DNA from: Gammaproteobacteria bacterium
GTDB taxonomy: Bacteria; Pseudomonadota; Gammaproteobacteria; Pseudomonadales; Cellvibrionaceae
DNA length: 49,583 bases
Direction of reading: 5' to 3'
Assembly: GCA_021151625.1 (NCBI GenBank)
Contig: JAGKWY010000036.1
Span: 1-49,583 of the forward strand
The translations under genes and the position numbers were made by a program. The notes under the pieces were generated by a model. The model saw only the letters and a program-made list of their open reading frames with translations. It was not told where the DNA came from and ran no database searches. Positions 43,336 through 49,583 of this stretch are shown in pieces; position 1 is the first letter of the stretch; every line of letters begins with the position of its first letter.

Positions 43336-43785
43336 ATGAAATCGGTTACCTCGGTAAATCCAAATTTCAAAACTCAGAGGGCGTTCACTCTGATAGAAAT
43401 GCTGATAACAGTGGCAATTGTCACCATTCTTGCTGCTATAGCTTTGCCTTCATATAACAGTTTTATTGTTAAAAGTGAGATTCGTACCGCTCAGTCTGAT
43501 TTGTTGGCGCTGGGGTTAAATTTTGAAAATCGTTATCAGCGCACATTGGCATATCCGGTAGTTCCCGGTGATAAAAATAACACCAATGGCTTAAAAGGGA
43601 TCTTTAAGGGATGGAGTCCTAGTGGATCTAATTTTAAGTATGAGGTCACAGTGACGACAGCGTCCGCCTATACCATTAAAGCTATCGGGCTGAACCGGCA
43701 AAATGGCTGCTCCCTAACTGTTTCTCATGAAAACACCCGCTCCTCTGAGGGTTGTAAATATATCGAAGCAGGTAAATGGCTATGA
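43336..43785 (+). CDS. PilE-like type IV minor pilin
   Basis: A 149-residue prepilin. The class III signal ends QRA and is followed by FTLIEMLITVAIVTILAAIALPSY, the usual hydrophobic helix with Glu5. The residue before the cleavage point is alanine instead of the normal glycine, which prepilin peptidase tolerates less well. The C-terminal half has two cysteines (GCSL, GCKY) that could close the D-loop as in PilE. It is first of five overlapping or abutting pilin genes, its stop overlapping the next start. Confidence 0.85.
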   Translation: MKSVTSVNPNFKTQRAFTLIEMLITVAIVTILAAIALPSYNSFIVKSEIRTAQSDLLALGLNFENRYQRTLAYPVVPGDKNNTNGLKGIFKGWSPSGSNFKYEVTVTTASAYTIKAIGLNRQNGCSLTVSHENTRSSEGCKYIEAGKWL

Positions 43786-44273
43786 AACAAGCCGGAATAA
43801 CTTTGATTGAAATGATGGTTGTATTGATGATCATCGGGCTTTTGGCAATTGCTGCCTCACCTTTTACCTCCGCATGGACGGATAGCGCCAAAGTTAGTGA
43901 AACACAATCAGTTATTGAGCAGGCAATTGGTCGAGCTAAGGCCAGTGCGCTACGTAATCCTGTTGGTATTGCAAGTGATGAGCCCGCGAGTGCGCTGTGT
44001 TATGCGGATGGAAACTTACGTCTAGTAAATCCAACAGCAACAAATAAAACTATTAGTTGTGATGCGGCACCAGCTGTCCCATGGGTAACAACGGTCTCTC
44101 GGCATATGGACATAAAAGTTGGCGAGATTGCATGGAGCTGCAGCTGTTTTACAAATAAAGGTCTGTTGACCAAAGCGGGTGCCTGTAATGCTTGTAGCGC
44201 TAGTTTGGCATTGACCATATCTCCGAAAGGTAGTGATGACGATGAATATAAAAAACCCTCTAACTTCCTCTAG
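43782..44273 (+). CDS. FimT/GspH-like minor pseudopilin
   Basis: A 163-residue prepilin with a very short leader (MKQAG) cut before ITLIEMMVVLMIIGLLAIAA; Glu5 is present. The SAWTDSAKVSETQSVIEQAIGRAKASALRN region is typical of GspH/FimT. Cysteines cluster near the end (SCSCF, ACNACS). ATG 43782 overlaps the previous stop as ATGA and is better spaced from AGG than the ATG at 43776. FimT-type pilins help prime pilus assembly and in some species bind DNA. Confidence 0.83.
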   Translation: MKQAGITLIEMMVVLMIIGLLAIAASPFTSAWTDSAKVSETQSVIEQAIGRAKASALRNPVGIASDEPASALCYADGNLRLVNPTATNKTISCDAAPAVPWVTTVSRHMDIKVGEIAWSCSCFTNKGLLTKAGACNACSASLALTISPKGSDDDEYKKPSNFL

Positions 44274-44709
44274 GTCTATGGATTCGGCTTTGGCCCCGTT
44301 GTCTCGCCAGAAGGGTGGGATGATGATTGAGTCACTTATTGGGCTGCTCATTCTTAGCATTATTGGTGGCGGGATTATGCATACTACTGCGCGTATGACC
44401 AACGCTCAGCGCGACCTGGCAGTTAACAATATTACCGTTAACCAAATGCGCTCCATGCTTATGACCCGCACAGCTGGGGGAGCTGATTTATGCACTGGAA
44501 CTCATAACATTAGTCTTCCGGGACAGACTGACCCGGTGAAAGTGAATGTTGCGGGTTGCGATAAGGTTGATATGAAAATCAATGGCATCAAGATAGGTGG
44601 TGCTGATCAGGGTGAGCAAAAGATAAAGTCAGCCCAGCCTCTGGTGCTGGAGACCGGGAAAGATGATGCCTTGGTGCGGATTGGCGGAGTGAGCAATGCC
44701 AAGCTTTAA
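44236..44709 (+). CDS. PilV-like minor pilin
   Basis: A prepilin of about 157 residues with a long ~27-residue leader ending QKG, then GMMIESLIGLLILSIIGGGIM, keeping Glu5 if cleavage is after the first glycine. This matches PilV-type minor pilins that share an initiation complex with PilW and PilX. The start is ambiguous (GTG 44233, ATG 44236 or ATG 44242); AAAGG at 44226-44230 favours 44236 or 44242. It overlaps the preceding gene by 38 bases and the next by 14. Confidence 0.78.
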   Translation: MTMNIKNPLTSSRSMDSALAPLSRQKGGMMIESLIGLLILSIIGGGIMHTTARMTNAQRDLAVNNITVNQMRSMLMTRTAGGADLCTGTHNISLPGQTDPVKVNVAGCDKVDMKINGIKIGGADQGEQKIKSAQPLVLETGKDDALVRIGGVSNAKL

Positions 44710-45373
44710 ATATAGGCAATTGGGTATGTCAGTAATCAGCCTGATGGTGGGGCTGCTGTTGGCAATGATCAGTATTCTGGCTGGAATGACGCTCTATAAA
44801 AATATTGTGAGTACATCCATTGAAGCTCGGACTGATGCTGTTCAGGACGGCCAATTGGCTTCAGCTTTATTAAGTGTACAGTTAGAACTTCAATCTGCTG
44901 GCTTTGGATTAGTGCCGGGTGCCAGTCAGCATATAGCACTGATTGGAGCTGCAGGTGCAAGCCAGACTTTATCCTGGCGTTATAAGCCCGTAGGTGGTGC
45001 GGTCACCTGTAAAGCATTTCGGATCCGCGATGTGGAAGAGAATACCCGCCGCCAGCTCCAATTACTCACACCTAATAACCCGGTTAGCTGTACTGAAACA
45101 GCGGTGCTGGGAACTCTTGCGTGGTCTGATAATCCTGACAATGTCACTGTGCTGGCAGAGTTTCGGGCATCAGAAGCCGCACAGGCAGATTTGCCGGCTA
45201 TCAGTGTGACCCTGGATACTCAGAATTGTTTCCCTTATGGATTGGGGCAGGCTGCTGATCATCAAATGGTAACTATCACAGCTGATAACGCCGCTCGACG
45301 CGCAGCTAAAAAATCGGGCACTGCAGTACCTAATAGTGAATTTGTATACAGCTTTTGCTTACCTAACCTTTAA
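44696..45373 (+). CDS. PilW-like minor pilin
   Basis: A 225-residue prepilin. The leader ends RQLG and the helix starts MSVISLMVGLLLAMISILAGMTLY. The usual Glu5 is replaced by serine, unusual for PilW. The next part (LASALLSVQLELQSAGFGL) matches the PilW region after the helix. The C-terminal domain has four cysteines that may form disulphides. The start overlaps the PilV-like gene. Confidence 0.78.
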   Translation: MPSFKYRQLGMSVISLMVGLLLAMISILAGMTLYKNIVSTSIEARTDAVQDGQLASALLSVQLELQSAGFGLVPGASQHIALIGAAGASQTLSWRYKPVGGAVTCKAFRIRDVEENTRRQLQLLTPNNPVSCTETAVLGTLAWSDNPDNVTVLAEFRASEAAQADLPAISVTLDTQNCFPYGLGQAADHQMVTITADNAARRAAKKSGTAVPNSEFVYSFCLPNL

Positions 45374-45376
45374 ACC

Positions 45377-47530
45377 ATGGCATCACGAGTGAGACCTATG
45401 ACTTCTTATGTCGCTGCAATGAAAAGAATTTCCATCTTTCGCTTAAAGCGCAGGCAATCAGGTGCTGCAACCATATTAGTTATCCTGATGATTGGTGTGG
45501 GATTGGTGACTGTATCTCTGGGGACATTGCATAGCATTCGCAGCACCCAGGAGCGACAGTTGGCCTCCCATTCACAGGTGAATGCTCAGTCTGGTGCCTG
45601 GGCCGCTGTTGAGGTGGTAAGGCAGTATTTGGGGACTTTAACTGCTGAGCAAATTGCCGGTTTGGGCAAAAATCAGCCCTGGACAATTTCTGGCACGGAC
45701 GGCTTAACGCAGGCTGCAGTAATTACCGATGTGATAGCTCCTGCTGCTTCGGCCACCGCCTATCGTGTGAATGCGAAGGTGACTGCTACTGCCGTTGCAG
45801 CTCAATCATCTTCTGTTATAGAGGTTGTTTACGAGGTAACTCCAGGTAAAGCTCCGGAAAACTTTACCTTGAATGGGATTCTGGATTTCTATAACGACCT
45901 TAATGTTGGTGGTGGCATCACGCTTAATGTGCCTGGCGGTGCCAACTTTAATGTTGATGGTGACTTTACCGCAACCAGTGTAGGGATCAGCGGCAACAGT
46001 CTGGGTAAGGTTAGAGTTACGGGTGATATTGTTCTCGGCTCTGCAGTTGATGCGTCTGAAGTGCAAGGGCGTAATATTACATTGCAGGGTAGTGCTGCAG
46101 TAAAAGTAGCCAAAGCATTTGGTACTCCGCTATCTGAAGGCGGAACTCTGCCTCCATCAGGTGCAACCGATGCGCAGAAAAAAGCGGCTACTTGTTGTGG
46201 CAACATAACAATGACTGGTGGCACAAAAGCTGATGCCCTTTATGCCAATGGTGATATTACTCTTGGGTCTAGTGGTGTTCCTATAGTAGAAGCTCGTGGT
46301 AGCGTGAGTGTTGCTGGCGGCGGTGCTAACCATGGAACTATCAAAGCTGGTAAGAATATTGACGTAACTTCTGCGACATCTGCAGTGAGCTTGGCTGCAT
46401 TAGGGAATATTGGGCTGACAGGCGACTTTAGCGTTCCTACGGCCAGCGCCAAAGGCAATATAGTTTGCAACTCTAATGCTTGGAAGGTTTATCCATCTTT
46501 AAACGCAGGAGGGACAATAACAGGTTGCAATAGTGACAATCCAATAAATAACCATGCTGGTTTGTCACCCGCACCAAGCTTTCCCTTAATGGAAAAACTC
46601 TCGCCGGTGACATTGGTTCAGCCCAGGGTTGATGCCTGGACTTTACAGGCGGCGGCCAATTATGCGTTTGATTTTGATGGGACCCATTTAAAGGTAACCA
46701 TCAAAAGTGTTAATGGAATCGTGAACGATACTTACTTCTTGAAGGCACGGGATGGTCTTAATCCGCGTGAGTATATTTGTAAATCGCTGACCGGCGGTTA
46801 TTGTGCTGGATCTACAATAACTTTATGTCATGGTTTTAGTGAGAATAACAGTTGCTTTGCTGCGACACAGACCGCGGGTGTTACTTCCTTAAGTATCAAT
46901 GGTAAAAGTTTCCCACCGGGTGTGGTTTGGGTAAAAGGAAACTTGATATTGGCGAATGGGAATTACTACAACACCTTTGTTGCTACAGGAAGCATTAGTA
47001 CTCAGGGGGGCACCGTGAGTTATGCGCTGAATTATGCAGCTGCTTATAAAGACACAGCAGGGGCAAAGAAGAACGCAGTCTGTAAAAACGAATTTGAAAA
47101 CGGGTATAAAACTGCAAGTTTTGACAGCCTTTACCCTACAAATTATTGCGCGGCTGATGGTAAATATACGGGCAACGCCCTGGGTAATATCGGTATGTTG
47201 GCGGGTGGTTATGATCCTGCGGATCCAGCGAATGCGACTACCAAATCAAAATACTCTGGCGGTCTTATCAAGCTTGATGCAAAGAATAGTATCTATGGTT
47301 CCATTGTGGCGGGCGATCTATTGGAAACTGGAGGGGACACAACTGTTTATGGCTATATTTCCGCCGCAGGTTTAAAGCTTAGCGATGCAGATAATAAGTT
47401 GGGTGGTTCAACCAAAGTTGATGTGACTAATCTTCCTGAAGGTTACAAGCCGGATGAAATCCCTGATATGAGTGGTGGCGGTGCTGGCGTAACCGCTGAA
47501 TCCAAAGTTCTCTGGAGCCGTTACCTCTAA
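45377..47530 (+). CDS. Oversized PilX-like protein with repeat-rich passenger region
   Basis: A 717-residue protein with a PilX-type N-terminus: after basic leader residues, QSG is followed by AATILVILMIGVGLVTVSL and then RSTQERQLASHSQVNAQSGAWAAVE. Normal PilX is about 170-200 residues. Here ~500 further residues are rich in Gly, Asn, Val and Thr in short beta repeats (KVRVTGDIVLGSAVD, GDITLGSSG, GNIGLTGDFS), suggesting a beta-helix or bactofilin-like stack, with two cysteine-rich inserts (TCCGN and YICKSLTGGYCAGS). It may act as pilus-tip adhesin. No pilY1 follows. Start codons at 45377, 45398 or 45419 are possible; none has a strong ribosome-binding site. A strong terminator follows. Confidence 0.75.
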   Translation: MASRVRPMTSYVAAMKRISIFRLKRRQSGAATILVILMIGVGLVTVSLGTLHSIRSTQERQLASHSQVNAQSGAWAAVEVVRQYLGTLTAEQIAGLGKNQPWTISGTDGLTQAAVITDVIAPAASATAYRVNAKVTATAVAAQSSSVIEVVYEVTPGKAPENFTLNGILDFYNDLNVGGGITLNVPGGANFNVDGDFTATSVGISGNSLGKVRVTGDIVLGSAVDASEVQGRNITLQGSAAVKVAKAFGTPLSEGGTLPPSGATDAQKKAATCCGNITMTGGTKADALYANGDITLGSSGVPIVEARGSVSVAGGGANHGTIKAGKNIDVTSATSAVSLAALGNIGLTGDFSVPTASAKGNIVCNSNAWKVYPSLNAGGTITGCNSDNPINNHAGLSPAPSFPLMEKLSPVTLVQPRVDAWTLQAAANYAFDFDGTHLKVTIKSVNGIVNDTYFLKARDGLNPREYICKSLTGGYCAGSTITLCHGFSENNSCFAATQTAGVTSLSINGKSFPPGVVWVKGNLILANGNYYNTFVATGSISTQGGTVSYALNYAAAYKDTAGAKKNAVCKNEFENGYKTASFDSLYPTNYCAADGKYTGNALGNIGMLAGGYDPADPANATTKSKYSGGLIKLDAKNSIYGSIVAGDLLETGGDTTVYGYISAAGLKLSDADNKLGGSTKVDVTNLPEGYKPDEIPDMSGGGAGVTAESKVLWSRYL

Positions 47531-47557
47531 CCCTTCCAGGTTCTCTTTGTAATCCCG

Positions 47558-47594
47558 AAGCGCAATTTGATGAAGAATCAAATTGCGCTTTTTT
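47558..47594 (+). terminator. Terminator of the minor pilin operon
   Basis: AAGCGCAATTTGA pairs perfectly with TCAAATTGCGCTT around TGAAGAA and is followed by TTTT. It marks the end of the five-gene pilin operon. Confidence 0.93.
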
Positions 47595-47760
47595 ATTTAA
47601 GTTTTCCCTTCCGCTTGTCGTCCTAAAAGCTCGTATTTACAGCGAGTTGCGCTGAGTAATTTCACTCAGTGGGGGGCTTTTGACACCTCCATAAACCCCG
47701 TCTATACCTAGAGAACCCTCCTGAGAGCAAAAGGCGCAGGGATTCTTACACAACCAGCCT

Positions 47761-48774
47761 GTGTTTTTGGTGACGCGTGCACAAGCTGGGCAACAACTTG
47801 CGCAAACCTATAAATCCCTGTTGGAAAATTATCAGCAACTACTCAAAGACCTGTTGCCGATTTGGCAGCGCCAAACCGAATTGGCTCGCCACCAATTGGA
47901 AAGCAGTATTACAGAATTGGTTGGTCGCTTTTCAGATATTCACCAGCGTCTGCAAGCGGCGGTTGCCAGCTCTGCTACTACTGCGAGTAGTATGAAAGGC
48001 GATACCGGGTTGGGCGGTGTGATTCAATTTGCCAATACCGAGCTGGGTCATATCACCCGCACCTTGCGCGCCGCTATGGAGCAGCGCGATGAGTTGCTCA
48101 CTGAAATATCCGGCCTGTCAAAAATTACTGTCGAACTTAGTGGCATGAGTGCCGAGGTGGCGGGCATTGCTTCGCAAACTAACTTGCTTGCATTGAATGC
48201 GGCGATTGAAGCGGCGCGTGCTGGAGAATACGGGCGCGGTTTTGCGGTGGTTGCCGATGAAGTGCGCACACTTTCCACTCGTTCTGGTGAAACTGGTGCG
48301 CGTATTGGTAAACGCATTGAGCAAGTAAATTCTGCATTGCAAACCACGCTTGATAGAACCACCGAATATGCCGCACAGGATAGTGATCGTTTAAGTAAAT
48401 CCGAAGGCGCTATTGCCGAAGTGCTCGATCAATTCCAACATTCCAGCGAAAACATTTTGCAATCCGCACACATTCTTGAGCAGGAAAGCGCCGCTGTGCA
48501 ATCCAGCGTAGAAGAAGTATTGGTGAACCTGCAGTTTCAGGATCGTGTCAGTCAAATTTTAAGCCATGTTACTGATGATATGGAGAAACTGGTAGGCGCG
48601 TTAGCCGATCAGGAAACCCGTTTGCGTCACGGCGAATCGGTCACGTTGATTGATATTCAGGATTGGCTGCGCGCTATTCAAAAAACCTACACCACACTTG
48701 AGCAGGTGGATGTGCATCGCGGCTCAGCGCACTCCTCCCAAACGCCCAGCAATTCAGAAATTACCTTCTTCTAG
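47761..48774 (+). CDS. Chemoreceptor-like protein, N-terminus probably missing
   Basis: A methyl-accepting chemotaxis-type signalling protein. A coiled region (LLENYQQLLKDLLPIWQRQT then ELARHQLESSI) precedes the signalling hairpin with tip SQTNLLALNAAIEAARAGE and GFAVVADEVRTLS. No membrane segments are present, whereas proteins with this pre-signalling motif that I recall have an N-terminal membrane anchor. The frame is open upstream to a stop at 47722, reading EQKAQGFLHNQPVFLVTRAQ, and neither GTG 47761 nor GTG 47770 has a ribosome-binding site. A 5' segment is therefore probably lost. It heads a chemotaxis operon with cheY, a STAS gene and cheA. Confidence 0.72.
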   Translation: MFLVTRAQAGQQLAQTYKSLLENYQQLLKDLLPIWQRQTELARHQLESSITELVGRFSDIHQRLQAAVASSATTASSMKGDTGLGGVIQFANTELGHITRTLRAAMEQRDELLTEISGLSKITVELSGMSAEVAGIASQTNLLALNAAIEAARAGEYGRGFAVVADEVRTLSTRSGETGARIGKRIEQVNSALQTTLDRTTEYAAQDSDRLSKSEGAIAEVLDQFQHSSENILQSAHILEQESAAVQSSVEEVLVNLQFQDRVSQILSHVTDDMEKLVGALADQETRLRHGESVTLIDIQDWLRAIQKTYTTLEQVDVHRGSAHSSQTPSNSEITFF

Positions 48775-48783
48775 GAGTATTGA

Positions 48784-49146
48784 ATGTCTAAAGTTATTTT
48801 AGTTGTCGATGATTCGGCCAGTGTGCGACAAGTTGTTGGAATTGCGTTGCGTGGGGCAGGGTACACAGTGGTAGAGGCCAGCGACGGTAAAGATGCATTA
48901 ACCAAATTGGATGGGCAAAAAATTAACCTGGTGATTTCCGATGTAAACATGCCGAATATGGATGGCATCAGCTTTTTGAAAGAGATGAAACAAAAAGCCA
49001 ATTATAAATTTACGCCAGTGATCATGCTCACCACCGAAGGCGCAGAAGAGAAAAAACGTGAAGGTCAAGCGGCGGGAGCCAAAGCCTGGATTGTAAAACC
49101 TTTCCGTCCGGAGCAAATGCTGCAAGCTGTTTCCATGCTGATTTAA
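48784..49146 (+). CDS. cheY: CheY-like response regulator
   Basis: A 120-residue single-domain receiver. Acidic pair Asp9-Asp10 (VVDDSAS), phospho-acceptor Asp53 (LVISDVNMPNMDG), conserved Thr in MLTTEGAEE and Lys in WIVKPFRPEQ are all present. Without an output domain it should act as a diffusible signal for a flagellar or pilus target, phosphorylated by the CheA encoded downstream. It lies nine bases after the receptor gene with AGGAG before the ATG. Confidence 0.9.
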   Translation: MSKVILVVDDSASVRQVVGIALRGAGYTVVEASDGKDALTKLDGQKINLVISDVNMPNMDGISFLKEMKQKANYKFTPVIMLTTEGAEEKKREGQAAGAKAWIVKPFRPEQMLQAVSMLI

Positions 49147-49174
49147 CCGGAATCATTTTTTACAGGGCAAGACC

Positions 49175-49474
49175 ATGAAAATCGAGCGCAAAAAAAGTAA
49201 GGATACCTCGACCCTTATTTTTGAAGGTGAGCTGACTATTTATAACGTCAGTCAATTAAAAGATGAATTGTTTGCCGACTACGACAAGCTTGCCGACAAA
49301 ATTGCGTTGGATTTGCACGCGGTCACTGAAATCGATACTGCCGGCGTACAACTACTGCTATTCGCTAAAAAATTCTTTACTGCCATTCACAAGTCAGTAT
49401 TTATCACCAAGAGCAATGAATCTGTAGAAAGTGTTCTAGTTGCCCTGGATGTAAATACTCAATTCGCCCTCTAA
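49175..49474 (+). CDS. STAS-domain protein of the chemotaxis operon
   Basis: A 99-residue stand-alone STAS domain like anti-sigma-factor antagonists. The switch region reads EIDTAGVQLLLF; the residue normally phosphorylated (second Ser in DSSG) is alanine, so classic SpoIIAA-style control by phosphorylation is unlikely. Similar DTAG STAS proteins are found between cheY and cheA in other gammaproteobacterial chemotaxis operons. It sits 28 bases after cheY and 12 bases before cheA. Confidence 0.85.
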   Translation: MKIERKKSKDTSTLIFEGELTIYNVSQLKDELFADYDKLADKIALDLHAVTEIDTAGVQLLLFAKKFFTAIHKSVFITKSNESVESVLVALDVNTQFAL

Positions 49475-49486
49475 AGGAAGCACACT

Positions 49487-49583
49487 ATGAATCTCGATGG
49501 TGCCTTGCAGACATTCTTCGCCGAGGCGGAGGATCTATTGAACTCAATGGAGGCCGCCTTATTGCGTTTGGATGAGGGCGAAA
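49487..49583 (+). CDS. cheA: Chemotaxis histidine kinase CheA, 5' part only
   Basis: The window ends inside this gene. The first 32 residues (MNLDGALQTFFAEAEDLLNS and on) match the start of a CheA Hpt domain, including FxxEAxDLL before the phospho-His helix. AAGGAAG eight to ten bases before the ATG supports the start. It would phosphorylate the CheY encoded just upstream. Confidence 0.85.
   Translation, partial: MNLDGALQTFFAEAEDLLNSMEAALLRLDEGE

Noticed and set aside
47640..47760. CTGAGAG and GCGCAGGGA motifs resembling pieces of a TPP riboswitch, with a nearby CTGAGT/ACTCAG hairpin
   Set aside because: The two pieces are only about ten bases apart, the AACCTGAT core is missing and the downstream gene is a chemoreceptor. 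No riboswitch fold can be supported.

Overview
The window looks like chromosome of a Cellvibrio-type gammaproteobacterium (Cellvibrionaceae). The strongest pointer is a secreted AA10 lytic polysaccharide monooxygenase with the AA10-CBM5-CBM73 layout known from Cellvibrio japonicus. The serB/fimX/PilZ-like order matches Pseudomonas, and there is a Pseudomonas-like kdp operon with an extra tiny ORF before kdpF. No rRNA, tRNA, insertion sequence, phage or CRISPR array was seen.

Layout. 1-6 kb: serB, then on the minus strand a FimX-like degenerate GGDEF-EAL protein and a PilZ-like protein, both likely c-di-GMP receptors. 6-8 kb: a Cache-domain chemoreceptor. 8-12 kb: an assimilatory nitrate reductase fused to a flavodoxin domain, behind a near-perfect sigma-54 promoter; the reductase tail (FAD/NADPH domains) is cut off by an internal deletion plus frameshift. 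12-20.5 kb: a small coiled-coil ORF, a GNAT acetyltransferase, a Sel1-repeat protein, a TorT-like periplasmic protein, a methyltransferase divergent from a GlxA-type regulator, a PEP-CTERM protein and a TonB-dependent receptor. 20.5-26 kb (minus): a small membrane protein, VanZ, creD, creC, creB and a NYN-domain protein. 26-34 kb (plus): kdpFABCDE with a recognisable KdpE operator. 34-40 kb: TorF-type porin, CorA, DapA, a small unknown protein, a class I glutamine amidotransferase and the LPMO. 40-43 kb: phosphoenolpyruvate carboxylase with a broken N-terminus. 43-47.5 kb: a five-gene minor pilin operon ending in an unusually large PilX-like protein. 47.7 kb to the end: a chemotaxis operon (receptor, CheY, STAS protein, start of CheA).

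Together the genes cover nitrogen assimilation, K+ homeostasis (a complete Kdp system with its own two-component regulator), envelope stress sensing (CreBCD), surface motility and signalling (FimX, minor pilins, chemotaxis) and chitin attack.

The most striking structural theme is sequence loss. Two conserved genes (nitrate reductase fusion, ppc) have clear internal losses of roughly 150-250 bp with frameshifts. Two more ORFs lack a supported start, DapA runs antisense into the end of corA, and a short 3'-like coding remnant with its own terminator sits beside the LPMO gene. This is either an assembly problem or a real burst of small deletions. Other points to follow are a near-identical paired DnaA-box element at two loci, an attenuator-like terminator ahead of the NYN gene, and the large PilX-like protein in a pilin operon that shows no pilY1.
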